Shown here: piece by piece, positions 1 to 10,097 of the stretch | Numbering within the stretch: position 1 is the first letter of the stretch | Layout of the letters: the number at the start of each line of letters is the position of its first letter | Assembly: GCA_003427395.1 (NCBI GenBank) | Contig: BFEA01000022.1 | Location: forward strand, 2,161,876-2,225,875 | Source of the DNA: Chara braunii | Taxonomy: Eukaryota > Streptophyta > Charophyceae > Charales > Characeae | Length of the DNA stretch: 64,000 nucleotides | Direction: 5' to 3' | The notes under the pieces: model-generated | The model's input: the letters and a program-made list of their open reading frames with translations, nothing else | Told to the model about the DNA's origin: nothing | Database searches by the model: none | Position numbers and translations under genes: made by a program

Positions 1-32
1 CGCCCAGACTACAGATGACAGATCCTATCTAG

Positions 33-116
33 CCTATCTACAATACCACCAATGATGTCAACAGCTCCCCGAAGTACGAGCAGATCTCGGCCAATGCCGC
101 CCGCCTCAAGTACCAG
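33..116 (+). other. Candidate short exon ending at GTATGT donor
   Basis: A GC-rich block lies between an AG (31-32) and a consensus donor GTATGT at 117-122. It reads without stops in one frame, ending with residues like KYEQISANAARLKYQ; the same frame has a stop at 30-32, just at the putative acceptor. The sequence right after the donor is pyrimidine-rich and microsatellite-like, as expected of intron. I do not recognise the peptide. It could be the last part of a host gene entering from the left edge. Weak support: one short block and no branch point analysis. Confidence 0.3.
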
Positions 117-139
117 GTATGTCTCTCTCTTTTATAGTC

Positions 140-283
140 TGTGTGTGTGCGAGTTCGTCCGCTCTCTCTCTCTCTCTCTCCTCTCGTAGTCCGCAGGCGC
201 AGTGTAGTCAGACGATGAGAGGGGGAGAAGGAGATGGTGAACTGCGAAAAGGAAGAAGAAAATCTCTCTCTCTCTCTTACTCT
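140..283. repeat. CT/GA-rich simple sequence
   Basis: Short GT and CT dinucleotide runs (about 141-180 and 263-278). Open frames here are low-complexity and not real genes. Confidence 0.7.
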
Positions 284-364
284 CACGAAGTATGAAGCAC
301 CAAAGCATTAAGTACGGAGCTCCAAATATCACGGACTATTGATTCGCGAATTATGATGCACGCA

Positions 365-545
365 GCATCATGCACCAAGTCCCCCACGAACCTACGATGT
401 ATCAAGCACCGAATCTATGAGGTAGCAAGGACGAAGCACGAAGCAAGAGGCACAGAATCTATAATGTCATTACGGAAGCATCAAGCACGTAGCACACCAA
501 CTCTCGAATCACGTACCACAAAGCACCGAAGCACGAACCCCATAC
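365..545 (+). repeat. Degenerate AAGCACGAA-type short repeats
   Basis: Variants of a 7-12 base unit (AAGCACGAA, AAGCACCGAA, TCAAGCACG) recur through this stretch. The open frame covering it is produced by the repeat and runs on into the pyrimidine tract, so I do not treat it as a gene. Confidence 0.5.
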
Positions 546-559
546 GACAAAGCACCAAA

Positions 560-577
560 ATGGCAGACCCTGGCCAG
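560..577 (+). other. Candidate micro-exon ATG...CAG before GTAAGT
   Basis: ATG at 560 is followed by five codons (ADPGQ) and then a perfect donor GTAAGT at 578-583. The downstream 584-720 is a CTT/CTC pyrimidine tract. This could be a translation-start exon or coincidence. Confidence is low because the exon is tiny and the upstream is repetitive. Confidence 0.2.
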
Positions 578-583
578 GTAAGT

Positions 584-700
584 ATTCTTCTCTCTTTCTT
601 CTCCTTCTCCTTCCCCTTCTCCTTTCCTTTTTCCTCCCTCCTTCCTCTCCTTCTTCTTCTTCTTCTCCTCTTCCTCTTCTTCTCCTTCTTCTTCTTTTCT
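584..700 (+). repeat. CTT/CCTTCT polypyrimidine tract
   Basis: Almost pure pyrimidine stretch of TTC/CTT/CTC units. It creates poly-Leu/Ser/Phe frames on one strand and Arg/Glu-rich frames on the other, all spurious. Confidence 0.8.
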
Positions 701-774
701 TACTGTCTCCCCTGCTCGTTGCCACTCACTTCATGTTCTGTGATCACGGGATGTTCGTGCTTCTCGAACAACAG

Positions 775-803
775 TTCGTACGAAGGAACCACCTACCGCG
801 ATG
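775..803 (+). other. Candidate short exon ending at GTAAGT donor
   Basis: An AG at 773-774 is followed by an open block that can read SYEGTTYRD and ends at a donor GTAAGT (804-809). With phase 1 it could join the block at 1,056-1,072. No homology recognised. Confidence 0.22.
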
Positions 804-894
804 GTAAGTAGGAGAAACAGCGTAAGATTAAATCATTCTAAAAATTAAAGTCAACTATAATAAATAATACTTCAGAAACAACAATCAACAGAAA

Positions 895-982
895 TAACAA
901 TAATAATAGTAATAATACTACTACTAATAATAACAATAATAATAATAATAGTAACAATAATAATAATAATAATAATAACATC
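895..982 (+). repeat. (AAT)n / (AAC) trinucleotide microsatellite
   Basis: Imperfect AAT/ACT/AAC triplets. The opposite-strand poly-Leu frame is an artefact of this run. Confidence 0.85.
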
Positions 983-1040
983 ATTAATAGCAGTATGGAG
1001 ATAATGAATGTATATGGGCTATCTTCTTGGTCCGACACAG

Positions 1041-1072
1041 GCACAAGAGGCGACAGGAGATCAACAGTGCAG
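1041..1072 (+). other. Candidate short exon ending at GTACGT donor
   Basis: The block begins after CACAG (1,036-1,040), with an alternative acceptor CGACAG at 1,055, and ends before GTACGT at 1,073. Low complexity resumes immediately afterwards. It is one of several short blocks in the first 1.9 kb with strong donor consensus; see findings. Confidence 0.22.
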
Positions 1073-1338
1073 GTACGTATTTTTTTTATTTATTTGTTTA
1101 TTTATTTTGTTTTCTCTTCCCCTTTTCTGTCTTCTTGTTCCTTGCCTCCTTTATCCTCGCCTCTTCGAGCATTTCTCCCTTTGCGTTCGTCCTCGCGGCG
1201 CTAAACTTTATCGCACATCTCCCCCTTGCATTCTCCTATTCTCTGTATGATCGGGCATTTCCTCCCTCACGCTGCCCGCAATCTCCCCTCACGGCCACCT
1301 CCATCTTCCTCCCGCGACGGCTTCTCTCCTTCTCTCGT

Positions 1339-1342
<4 letters not shown>

Positions 1343-1426
<84 letters not shown>

Positions 1427-1427
1427 N

Positions 1428-1519
<92 letters not shown>
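1343..1519 (+). repeat. Compound (CT)n(CA)n microsatellite, apparently doubled around an N
   Basis: About 45 bases of CT, then CA, one N at 1,427, then again CT (from 1,428) and CA up to 1,519. The two halves are the same compound repeat in the same order. The single N at the joint suggests either a real duplication or an assembly join of two overlapping reads of one locus. Confidence 0.9.
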
Positions 1520-1522
<3 letters not shown>

Positions 1523-1576
1523 GCAATCTCGCGGCCGAGCCGGATCGAAAACCCGACATCGGGTGAGCGCGAGTGG

Positions 1577-1616
1577 CGGTGTATATTTCCACGTTCTAGC
1601 GGTTAGATTCATTCAT
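1577..1616 (+). repeat. Dispersed motif also found near 48.03 and 48.22 kb
   Basis: The segment TATTTCCACGTTCTAGCGG followed by AGATTCATTC resembles TATCTTTCCGTGTTCTAGCGG...AGATTCACTC at 48,030-48,060 and its second copy at 48,210-48,245. It looks like a fragment of a dispersed repeat family of unknown type. Confidence 0.4.
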
Positions 1617-1860
1617 TTCGGTTTATCCTATCGACGGGAGCAGCTAAGGTCGATCATGGGGCTGGCGACTTACATGTCGTTGCCCTCGTCGTTGTCGTCG
1701 TCGTCATCGTCGTCGCCGTCGACAGCTGGAGGCTCCCTGCTCCGCAGCGCACACGATCCGACACGATGTGCATCACACCGGAACCACGACACGGAGGACA
1801 CGACAGACACAAGCTCACCGTGTCCTAACGATGTCGCCGGCTGATGCATCACACACTCAG

Positions 1861-1882
1861 CTACCCTCCTCCTTCGTCTACG
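1861..1882 (+). other. Candidate 22-bp micro-exon before GTAAGT
   Basis: CACACTCAG (acceptor-like) ends at 1,860. A 22-base block follows and a donor GTAAGT lies at 1,883-1,888. The sequence then turns into a CTT repeat. Support rests on the splice signals only. Confidence 0.2.
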
Positions 1883-1938
1883 GTAAGTGACGGGTCATCT
1901 TTCGATTGTAAGGGAGGCAAGTCCTCTCCTCTCTCCCC

Positions 1939-2006
1939 TCTTCTTCTTCTTCTTCTTCTTCTTCTTCTTCTTCTTCTCCTTCTTCTTCTTCTTCTTCTTC
2001 TTCTTC
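1939..2006 (+). repeat. (CTT)n microsatellite
   Basis: A nearly perfect run of CTT/TTC triplets. The poly-Leu/Phe open frames extending to about 2,380 arise from it and from the C-rich stretch after it. Confidence 0.9.
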
Positions 2007-2289
2007 CCTACGTTTTACTTCTGCCCCCGCGCACCTTTCTTCTCATGCGCACTTATCCGCCAACTCGTGCTACCTCCTCACTCGCTCCCCCCCCGCCATC
2101 TCTGCTGCTCCGTGCGCACCACCTCTGCGATGCTCCGCCCCGCCATCTCCGTTGCTCCGCGCGCGCTACCTCCCTGCGCCCGCTTCCTCTCACCGCACGT
2201 TCTCTCCTCCAACCTCTGCGCGCACATCCCCCCCCTTCTACTCTTCTTCTGTGCTCCCTGTCTCCCGCGCCTCCATGCTGCTGCGCCGT

Positions 2290-3870
2290 AGTCCTTAGCG
2301 AGCCAGTTGGCTCGTACTTTCGGTCAGCCGACTGTTCGGCCGAATCTACCTTGGTTTCGGAGCAAGATTCACTAAAGTGAATCTACGAACGAATGACAAC
2401 GGGATCGTAAAAGAAGGGAAAAAAAAGGAAAAACTAAGAAAAATAAAAGAAACCGAATCTAACTAACTAATATCAAAAATAAAATAAAAATAAATAAATA
2501 AATAAAAATGAAAAAAAATCAAAACTTACCCCGTTGTGCCACCTGCCACAACGGGGCCTAACCGTAACTGGTCCTGATCTCTAGGTCACGGGTTCAAGCC
2601 CCCGTCACCCAAGGTCGAGGTTAAAGCACCGGTTTCCTTATGTAAAAGAAATCAACTCACAGGCCAGGGTATACTCAATCCCTATATGTACTTTTTAACA
2701 ATCTGCCCCAGTACCTACAGAGCTACCCTCCACTTCAAATAGAAGTGGGGCAGCTTAGATATATGTAGAGTATTGGGGTTCAGCCCACCTAGTGGCCTGA
2801 ACCCGTACTTAAGTCTGTGCCCGTGTGCACGCATGCCGGTCTGCATGCCGGCCGGCTCAAGTGTGTGCATGACCCGCAAGGGTACCTATTTGACCGAAAG
2901 GCCCGAAGGGCGGGTACTTACCTATAGCCACGTTATTAAGGGTTGTTGCGGGAAAATACTCAAGCGGCGGGTAGGTTGGCGCCGCTTTAAGTAGATGTGT
3001 CGGGTACTTGAGGCCGGCAGAAGAAGACAAAAGTTGGCATCTTTAAGAGGTCCAGTACTTGGTAGGTAGGCGGGTACCAGTCCAAATAACCTGAGTCCAG
3101 ACCCTGTGCGGATGATATTAGAGCTTGCAACGGTGTCTCCCTCAAAGGGACGGCGACACCGGTTGCTTGGGTGATCGCGTGGACACGAAGTCGCTACTCG
3201 AGAGGCGACTTCCTTTTCACATACGGGACGCGGAGCTGGAGCCTCAACCCTACTCACATCATATGAGTAAGGATATAGGTACCAACTGCCGTAACCTATT
3301 ACGGTAGGCAGCGTATTTCTCTTGGCTACCCTGGCTGCACAGCCAGGGGTTGTATTAATTTTTCAGTCGTCTTTAGATTTTACGGCGGCGTGACCTGCCG
3401 ACTTTCTTATACCGGACGGTCTGATGCCCTATCGCTTGTTCTACTTCATATTTGCCTTACCGTCTGATCCTTTAACGGTTTTAGATTGTGGTCGCCGCAT
3501 CCCGTGCGACCTTTCTTGTTTTTCTTCCAACCCTCTGGCCCTTGTGGTCAGAGACTTTTAATTTTTACTAACCCCTTCTCCAGTCTTTGCCCGGGTTAAA
3601 GTGACGCGTGCGGTCATTCAAATGTTTAATCCACTAATTTTTACCGTCTCTGCGTTCGCCATGACAAGGCAGGCGAGCATTCGGAAAAAAAATTAACCAC
3701 TGACTCTAGTTCGTGCGCGTCGTGTTTCGGCGCTTGCGTTGATAAAACTTTCTCGATCATAGTAGTTGAGGGATTTGCCTCATTTCCCGTTTTTAGCCGT
3801 CTTCAGTCTGTCTGTTGGCGCCGACATCGTGTCGACTACAAAATCATGAGCAGATACCCTTGTAAGGGTA
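2290..3870. other. Non-coding stretch with stem-loop and tRNA-like B-box; possible LTR remnant
   Basis: No convincing coding sequence. An A-rich tract (2,400-2,520) leads into a perfect 10-bp stem-loop (2,531-2,558, CCCCGTTGTG paired with CACAACGGGG). A tRNA T-arm-like block CACGGGTTCAAGCC lies at 2,587-2,600. C+T-rich text with short repeated phrases continues to 3,870. The texture (A-rich tract, hairpin, pseudo-B-box) resembles parts of the element 2 LTR at 43.4-43.7 kb, but I could not align the two over length. It may be LTR or SINE debris downstream of the minus-strand ORF at 4.4-5.77 kb. Confidence 0.35.
2531..2558. repeat. Perfect 10-bp stem hairpin
   Basis: CCCCGTTGTG, an 8-base loop, then CACAACGGGG. 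No T-run follows, so it is not an obvious terminator. Confidence 0.6.
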
Positions 3871-4185
3871 TCAGCTCCGACAACGCTCAGTGGTACCAGT
3901 TAAGGTCTCAACCTCATGGTACACGATTGTCACATGAACCTCCGCTGTGACATTGTCCCTCCTGCACCTTAGCTTTGCACATTCCTTGGCTTCCGTGACC
4001 GCTGCCTGCAACTTCAAATTCCTTCTCATCTCTTCCTCTCTCGCTCCCTCCACATTAATCTTTAGCTTTGCCTCACTTCCCCCGTCATAGTTGACCATGG
4101 CGGTAATCCAGGGCCCCTCCCCGGACATCAGGGACCAACGAGTTATGAGATTCCAGCAGTCCAGCCTATAGTCGTGCAAAGCCAT
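3871..4185 (-). pseudogene. Unknown minus-strand ORF, 104 aa, basic and Glu-rich
   Basis: An open frame of 104 codons on the same strand as, and downstream of, the coiled-coil ORF at 4,417-5,767. Its middle is Glu/Lys/Arg-rich with heptad-like spacing (REEEMRRNLKLQAAVTEAK). I recognise no domain. Shared strand and composition suggest it is a further fragment of the same retroelement-like unit, but a chance frame is possible. Confidence 0.3.
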
Positions 4186-4416
4186 AGCTGTGCACTTCCG
4201 GAACGGTCGCTTGCTTCTCGGAATAGCTCGAGTCTGGCCATAGGCATACGAGCGCGCATACCACCTATCACTGGCTCACCTCACTGTCCTCAGACCTCCT
4301 GTGTTAGCACAACGAAGCTGCCCGTGCGCAGCCGCTGGCCAATAGCAAATGACACGTCTCCCTCTCCTTTATAGGCTTACTATGAGCCTTTGTCCCCGCA
4401 ATCTAAACGAGGGACA

Positions 4417-5767
4417 CTAGCGACATTTTGAATTTTTGTTTATCAGCAATTGAGATTTTGAGGAATAAACAAAATTAAGAGAGGGAAAAAAAATCAAACC
4501 CCAACGGTTATTCGAACAGGTGTCACCCCAGTGACTAACCAGAGTCTGAGGGAATGCTTCCACCTCAGTGCTAGTCCCCTTCTCCCCTTGATTGGAGGAG
4601 GGATCACCGATTCCTTCATGGTCATCACGTACCACCGCTTTCTTAACACCTTCGCCATTTTGTTTCCCAAACCGCGTGTACGCCCGTATTTTTGCAAGTT
4701 CGTCAGCAGTAATTCCAACTGACTTGTATTTTACGCCTTCCTGTCTGCACAAATTTTCCAGGTCTTGCTTCTTCAAAGCTCGCAGCCTCTTTCTCTCAAT
4801 TTGTTGGAAGCTCATTCTATCGTTCACACCAACCCCTGATGCTTCCTCCCCTTCTCCCCATTTCGGCGTCATCTTGGGCCTCCCCCTTGTGACGGTTCTT
4901 GGTGTACCGCTTCCCTTGGCAACTGCATCCAGACGGGCCTTCAAGCTCGTACCTCCCAAGGGGTCCTCCACTATCATCGTCGACAATTTTTCGACTTGCT
5001 CCTGCAGCTTTGCAACTTCCATTTCCGCAGCCAACTTTTTTGCCACACGCTCCAACCGCTTTTTCTCTTCATCGGCTTTCCTCTGTTTTAATACCTCCAC
5101 CTCCCTCGACATACACTGTTCCATATCCTTCATCTTTCTCAATTTTTCACGTGGCTCTCCCAATGATTCCGCTATGCGCAACATTGACCGAATATGACTT
5201 TCAACCTCGGGTGTCTTCATGCTTATACTCCCCCTCTTATTTCCCGGCCTTAAGGCCTCATTCATCCAAACTTGTGTTTCCTCCAGCGACTGCTCCTTCT
5301 CCTTCCTCAGCAACCCAACTTGAGTCGTCAATCCTTCCTATATTTCCTTCTCTTTGTCTCTACCTTCTCACAGTTGCTGTGTTTCCTTCATTAGCGTACT
5401 CATCCCATTTTCGAACGGGTCCCGTGACATATTAACCTTCCGTCGCAGCTCCTCGTTTTTTCTGCAGTAGCCTGTTCACCATGTTCTCATTACTCGAATT
5501 CTCTTGTCCCAACCTCTGTCGATATTCTTCATTCTCCCTTCTTAGTCTCAATAATTCATCATTCTGTTTATTCACCCCACTATTTTTGCCAACCGCTGTA
5601 ACCAAAGTCTTACCTGCTGCTATCAACACCCCTCCATATAGGGTCACCAACCTGCTCTCCAATCTTTCCCCAACTCTCGCTTCAAATTTTTCCCTTACCT
5701 TTTGTTGTTTCTTTCGTTTCCTCTCGTTTTCTTCGTCCTCCTTCTCCTTCGCTTCCTTAGCCTCCGG
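4417..5767 (-). pseudogene. Retroelement-like coiled-coil ORF (gag/ORF1-like), broken
   Basis: Minus-strand coding remnant. The upstream part (5,767-5,432) encodes Lys/Glu-rich coiled coil and a segment with NDELLRLRRENEEYRQRL. Stops and a frame change lie near 5,430-5,335, then a 304-codon open frame runs 5,331-4,417. The latter has a long heptad-rich coiled coil (about residues 15-125), a Thr/Arg/Pro basic linker and a SAP-like helix pair around LRALKKQDLENLCRQEGVKY followed by ITADELAKIRA. This architecture is common in plant and algal retroelement gag or ORF1 proteins and would bind nucleic acid, but that role is inferred. Its 5' part is cut exactly where element 1 begins (5,768), so element 1 landed inside it. 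No RT follows on this strand. Confidence 0.5.
5764..5767 (+). other. CCGG at the insertion point of element 1
   Basis: The four bases before the LTR start are CCGG. The solo LTR of element 2 is flanked by CCGG on both sides as a true duplication. For element 1 the other flank is lost, so target-site duplication is only presumed. Confidence 0.4.
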
Positions 5768-6341
5768 TGTCGGGACTGGTGGATCCCGAATAACTTCCCA
5801 TCACTCGAGAGACTGAATATAGACAAATTGTGCACAGCAGAGAAATCTGGAGTAGAGAGGAAAGAGAGAGAAAAGACAAAGGATTAGGCCGCAGGAGGGA
5901 GTGATGCCCTGGGGTGAGAACTACAGGAGGAGAGAACCAGCGACGACAAGCGAGTAAGCGCAAGAACAGGGGCACATAGAACATAGCATGAGGCCCGGAG
6001 GGCCTTTAGAATTTAACAAGACGAAGGCCAAAGGGCCCTTGAACCAGCAAACACGTCACGGTAGCGACAAAAAAATGAGGTAGTCGAGAAACGGACGACC
6101 CCGGAGGCCGTAAAAAGCTAGAGAATAAGGGTCCAACATGAGGGTCACCTACGACACCTACGGGAACCTTGAGTTGAAGGTCTGCGACCGAGGGGACCAG
6201 CGCGCACGAGACACAAGAAAGACAAGGGAGAGGGGTCGTGGTGGGGCGGAAAACGCCCAAGGAACGTGGGACACCTTGGGGAAAGGCACCCGGGGCCACG
6301 CGGGACTAAGTAAAAATAATGACATTTGGGACAAAATGTGT

Positions 6342-6472
6342 CGGGGACCACCGGCGGGACTAAGTGTCGGGGACCACCGACGAGACTAAGTGTCGGGAAC
6401 CACCGGCGGGACTAAGTGTCGGGGACCACCGGCGGCGGGACTAAGTGTCGGGGACCATCGACGGAAAATTGG
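6342..6472 (+). repeat. 26-bp tandem array inside the LTR
   Basis: About five copies of TGTCGGGGACCACCGGCGGG followed by ACTAAG. The unit starts like the LTR terminus itself (TGTCGGGAC). A shorter array of about four units occupies the same place in the 3' LTR (26,414-26,505). Confidence 0.85.
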
Positions 6473-7082
6473 CGGGGACATATGAAGGTCTCAAGAGGAA
6501 TCAGCGGCATCACATGTGGGGAAAATAATTAAGACAAGGTGTATCGTCAAGATCAAGATCTTGACGACCGAAAATATTAGCACCGCTAGTGCAAGCACTA
6601 GCGGTAGCAAGCGGGAAGGCCAAAAGGAAAAAAAAAGCAAAGAAATATGGAGTGGGAGGCATGGGAGCAATCCGAAAAATCTTGGATCAGCCTCCCTCAA
6701 GAAAATGGAGTCAAAAGAGACCCCATGCAAAAAATGGGCCTCCAAGAGAAAATCGGAGTAAGAGGGGTCTCTATGGGAGAGAGATAGAAGTAAGAGGAAG
6801 CTGACATGGGCATGAGAAGGCCATTATTGCAGTCCGAGATATAACGGACTGCACCTTGGGCATAGGAAGGGCCAAAACTAAAAGGAAGGGGCTAGCAAAT
6901 GGCCTTATTGGTTACTTGACACTTGGCATGCTAGAAAAAAGAAAGAAAAGAAAAGAAAATGTGGGAGAATGAGACAAAAAGAGTGAGAGGGAGTGAGTGA
7001 GTTGGCCGTCAGTAGGGACTGCCACAAGTAGGGACAGGCAAGTCTCTACTGTCCAATAAAGGAGGGAAAAAAAAAAAAAAAA

Positions 7083-7232
7083 NNNNNNNNNNNNNNNNNN
7101 NNNNNNNNNNNNNNNNNNNNNNNNNNNNNNNNNNNNNNNNNNNNNNNNNNNNNNNNNNNNNNNNNNNNNNNNNNNNNNNNNNNNNNNNNNNNNNNNNNNN
7201 NNNNNNNNNNNNNNNNNNNNNNNNNNNNNNNN
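7083..7232. other. Assembly gap (150 N)
   Basis: Preceded by a run of about 17 A. The matching place in the 3' LTR (27,108-27,160) is an AAAAG-type purine run of ordinary length, so the true missing sequence may be short. Frames across it are artefacts. Confidence 0.95.
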
Positions 7233-9304
7233 CATCCGTGACCAAATTCATTTTGGAATATGGCGGTTGCAATGGACTTAGATTTTTCTTGATTTTTGCA
7301 GAGAAAATCAAACAAAACCAATGCCTCATGCAACCGAAATAAAACGGATTACATGGGGAAGGAGAAACACGTGTTTTAGATGCATCCGGAGTCAAAATTG
7401 AGTCCAGATGCACTTGGGAATTGACCGTTTCTTTTCTTTCAAGAAAGCGTTAGTTGTGGGGCATTGGAGTTAGGGAATTGACCCCTATTGCAGTCGGAGT
7501 TGCAACGGACTGCATGGGGAAGGGAAAACACATGCTTTAGCTTCATTCGGAGCCAATATTGAGCCCGAATGCACTTAGAAATCAAACGCTTCATTTTCTT
7601 TTAGCATGGGGCAAGTTCAGGGGTTGTGGGACTAGAAAAATGACCATGAATGCCGTCCGAGAAATAAAAGACTGCATGAGGATGCCTAGGCTAAGGAAAA
7701 ATGAGCCACGACAAACCCAAAAAGAGTAGAAAGAAGTGATTTCGACATGGGGCAAGTGAAGACGGTAAACAGTGACATCTCACAACCTAAAAAAATCTAC
7801 GCACGTGTAGCACCGAAGGGAGAAATGTTGGGGTTACCAACGGTAAGGGGGTCCAAAAATAAAAATGGGACACCATCCGGGATGTTGTCGGGGACTAAGT
7901 GGACCCAAATAATAAAAGTCAAAAAACGGAACACGCGCCGGCGGGACAAGAAAATGGAACTGGTATGGAGGAAAGTGGCGGGGACTTGAGATGTCCCAAG
8001 GGAACCATGGGCTAATACAATAAATAATTGTCCAAGCAAAGGACACCGTCGAGATCGAGGATCTATACGGTGGAAAGTATTAGCACCACTAGTGGGGGCA
8101 AATGGGAGAGTCATGAGAGAAAAGAGAATGAAATAATGGTGTTGGGAGGTCTGCCCAGCAGTACGAGATTTCTCGGACTAACTAGGCATGAGAAAATAGA
8201 GTCTCAAGAGACTCAACATGAGAAAAAGGTTGTCCTTAGAAAATCGGAGCAAATGGGGCTCAAAATTGGACAAACGGAGACAAAATGAAGTCCCCTAGGA
8301 GCATGGGGGTGCTATGGTTGAAATCCGAGATATAACAGCCAAGTACCAGCCATGAATCTGACCATGAATGAGGCCCCAAGGCCTAGAAAGAGGATGCACA
8401 GCAGTTTGACACTTGTCACAACTGAAATAAAAGAAAAATAAGAAAAAATGAGAAAAAATTGATGGAGAATGAGAAAAAAAGGGAGAAAAGAGTGGAGGAG
8501 AATGTGCCGGCCTATTGGGACCTGCACAGTAGGGACTGGAAAGTCCCAACTGTAACCTCATCCCTCCTAGAATGAGGGAGGGCAATCCGGATTGCAGAGA
8601 TATGGCCCTTGGGGCCACATCTCCATAATATCTGAATGAAAAGAAGAAACTGAGAGAAAATGAAAAAGAAAAATGACCGGTTTCTTTTTGGACCATGAAT
8701 CTGAGATCAGATCTCATGGTGGGGAGAAACTAGCCGTTTTTTGTGGGCCAGCTCAAAACGGCTTACTCCGGGATGAGGTGGCAGCCCAAAATGGAAAGAA
8801 ACAAAAGAGGGAAAGAGACAAAATTGTGCATTTGGCCGAAAAAAAGAGCCAGATGCACCAAAAATTGAAAAATTGGACTTATGGGCTCGAATTCGAAGCA
8901 AGGGCTACTTGGGGGTAGCACAGAATATTGATGGCCTTGGATCTCAGCCAGATCCAAGACTGAAAATGCACCGGTGCATAGAAAAATATATTGGCCTACC
9001 CAAAATGGGGTAGAAACTGAAAAAATCGAGAAAAAGGTCCACTAGGTTTTTTTCTCTCAAGTAAAGTAGCCCCTTGGGCATTAGGACCCAAAGGGGCAAT
9101 ATTTTTGAAGTGAAAAAAAGGCCGAAGGAGGCCAAGAGGCAATCCGAATTGGTACCAACCACTCGGACTGCATGTATTTGGCCAAAATGAGACCCGGATA
9201 CCTCCGGAAGGGCCTAGAGGGGGAATTTTGCCTTGCGGGTACCTCGGTTCACCTCAAGGCACATGGGGTGACCCATGGGCTGGCCGGACTGCTGGTTTCA
9301 GCCT

Positions 9305-9372
9305 ACATAAGCTGGAATTCAGTCCGCCATATTCACAATTGCATGAGGAGTGTCCATGCTGCCCAGGTGAGT
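9305..9372 (+). promoter_or_regulatory. Possible LTR core promoter and leader splice donor
   Basis: TACATAAG at 9,303-9,310 could serve as a degenerate TATA element. Some 60 bases downstream, CCCAGGTGAGTT contains a consensus donor (GTGAGT at 9,367). Both are kept in the other LTR (TACATAAG near 29,218; AAGTGAGTT near 29,281). Another donor-like GTGAGT lies near 9,738 and is also conserved (near 29,654). This suggests a transcribed R/U5 with leader splicing. It is inferred from motif conservation only. Confidence 0.3.
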
Positions 9373-9761
9373 TCATAAAAACACTCTTTCACATGGAGAG
9401 AGGAGAGGGGAACCCATGCCAGTGTCAGAGCTTAGAGGAGACTATGAGCTAGGGAGAAGAGCTCTAGAGACTAGTGGTAGTGAGGGTGGCACTGGGGAGG
9501 TGATCCGTCATAGCCCCCAGGGTGTGAGGAGGAGAAGAGGTTAGATGGAGTCCCATTAGCCCTCCTAGAGGGGAGGACTCCATAGCCATGGTGATAGGAG
9601 TTTGTGGCAACTTGGGAGAAGATAGGAGAGGAAGGAGAGAGGCTTGAAGAAGAAGGGAGCCATAACCAAGAAGGTGTTTGAGCAAGAAGGAAGAAGTCTC
9701 CTCAAGATCGAGACCCCATCTCCAAAGCACCAACGAGGTGAGTGGAAGGAAGAAGAGTTTT

Positions 9762-10095
9762 CTTGTCCCTCTTCTTCTTCTTTTTCTTTTTCTTTTTCTT
9801 TTTCTTCTTTTTCTTCTTCTCTCTCCCTCCTCTTCTTCCTCTTCTTCTTCTTCTTCCCCTCTTCTTCCTCTTCTCCTTTTTCCCCTCTTCTTCCTCTTCT
9901 TCTCCTTCTTCCTCTCCTTCTTCCTCCTCTTCTTCATTCTTCTTCCTCTTCTTCTCCTTCTTCATCTTCTTCATCTTCTTCTTTTTCTCCTCCTTCTTCT
10001 CTTATCTTCCTTCCTCTTCTTCTTCTCCTCATCTCCTTCCCCTGCTTCGTCTTCATCACCTCCTTCTTTTTTTCCCTCCTCTTATTTCCTTTGAT
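9762..10095 (+). repeat. CTT/CCTCTT polypyrimidine tract in LTR
   Basis: Over 300 bases of TTC/CTT/CTC triplets just before the 91-bp array. Its partner in the 3' LTR is at 29,686-30,060 and contains an assembly gap. Long Ser/Leu/Phe frames here are spurious. Confidence 0.9.
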
Positions 10096-10097
10096 CT

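Noticed and set aside
1027-1612. 100-179 aa ORFs with Ser-Leu and Thr-His repeats
   Set aside because: Direct translation of (CT)n and (CA)n.
2587-2600. tRNA gene
   Set aside because: Only a T-arm-like B-box is present; no cloverleaf or acceptor stem could be built. The same applies at 43,650.
6912-7413. ORFs across the N gap
   Set aside because: Half of the protein is unknown residues; no support.
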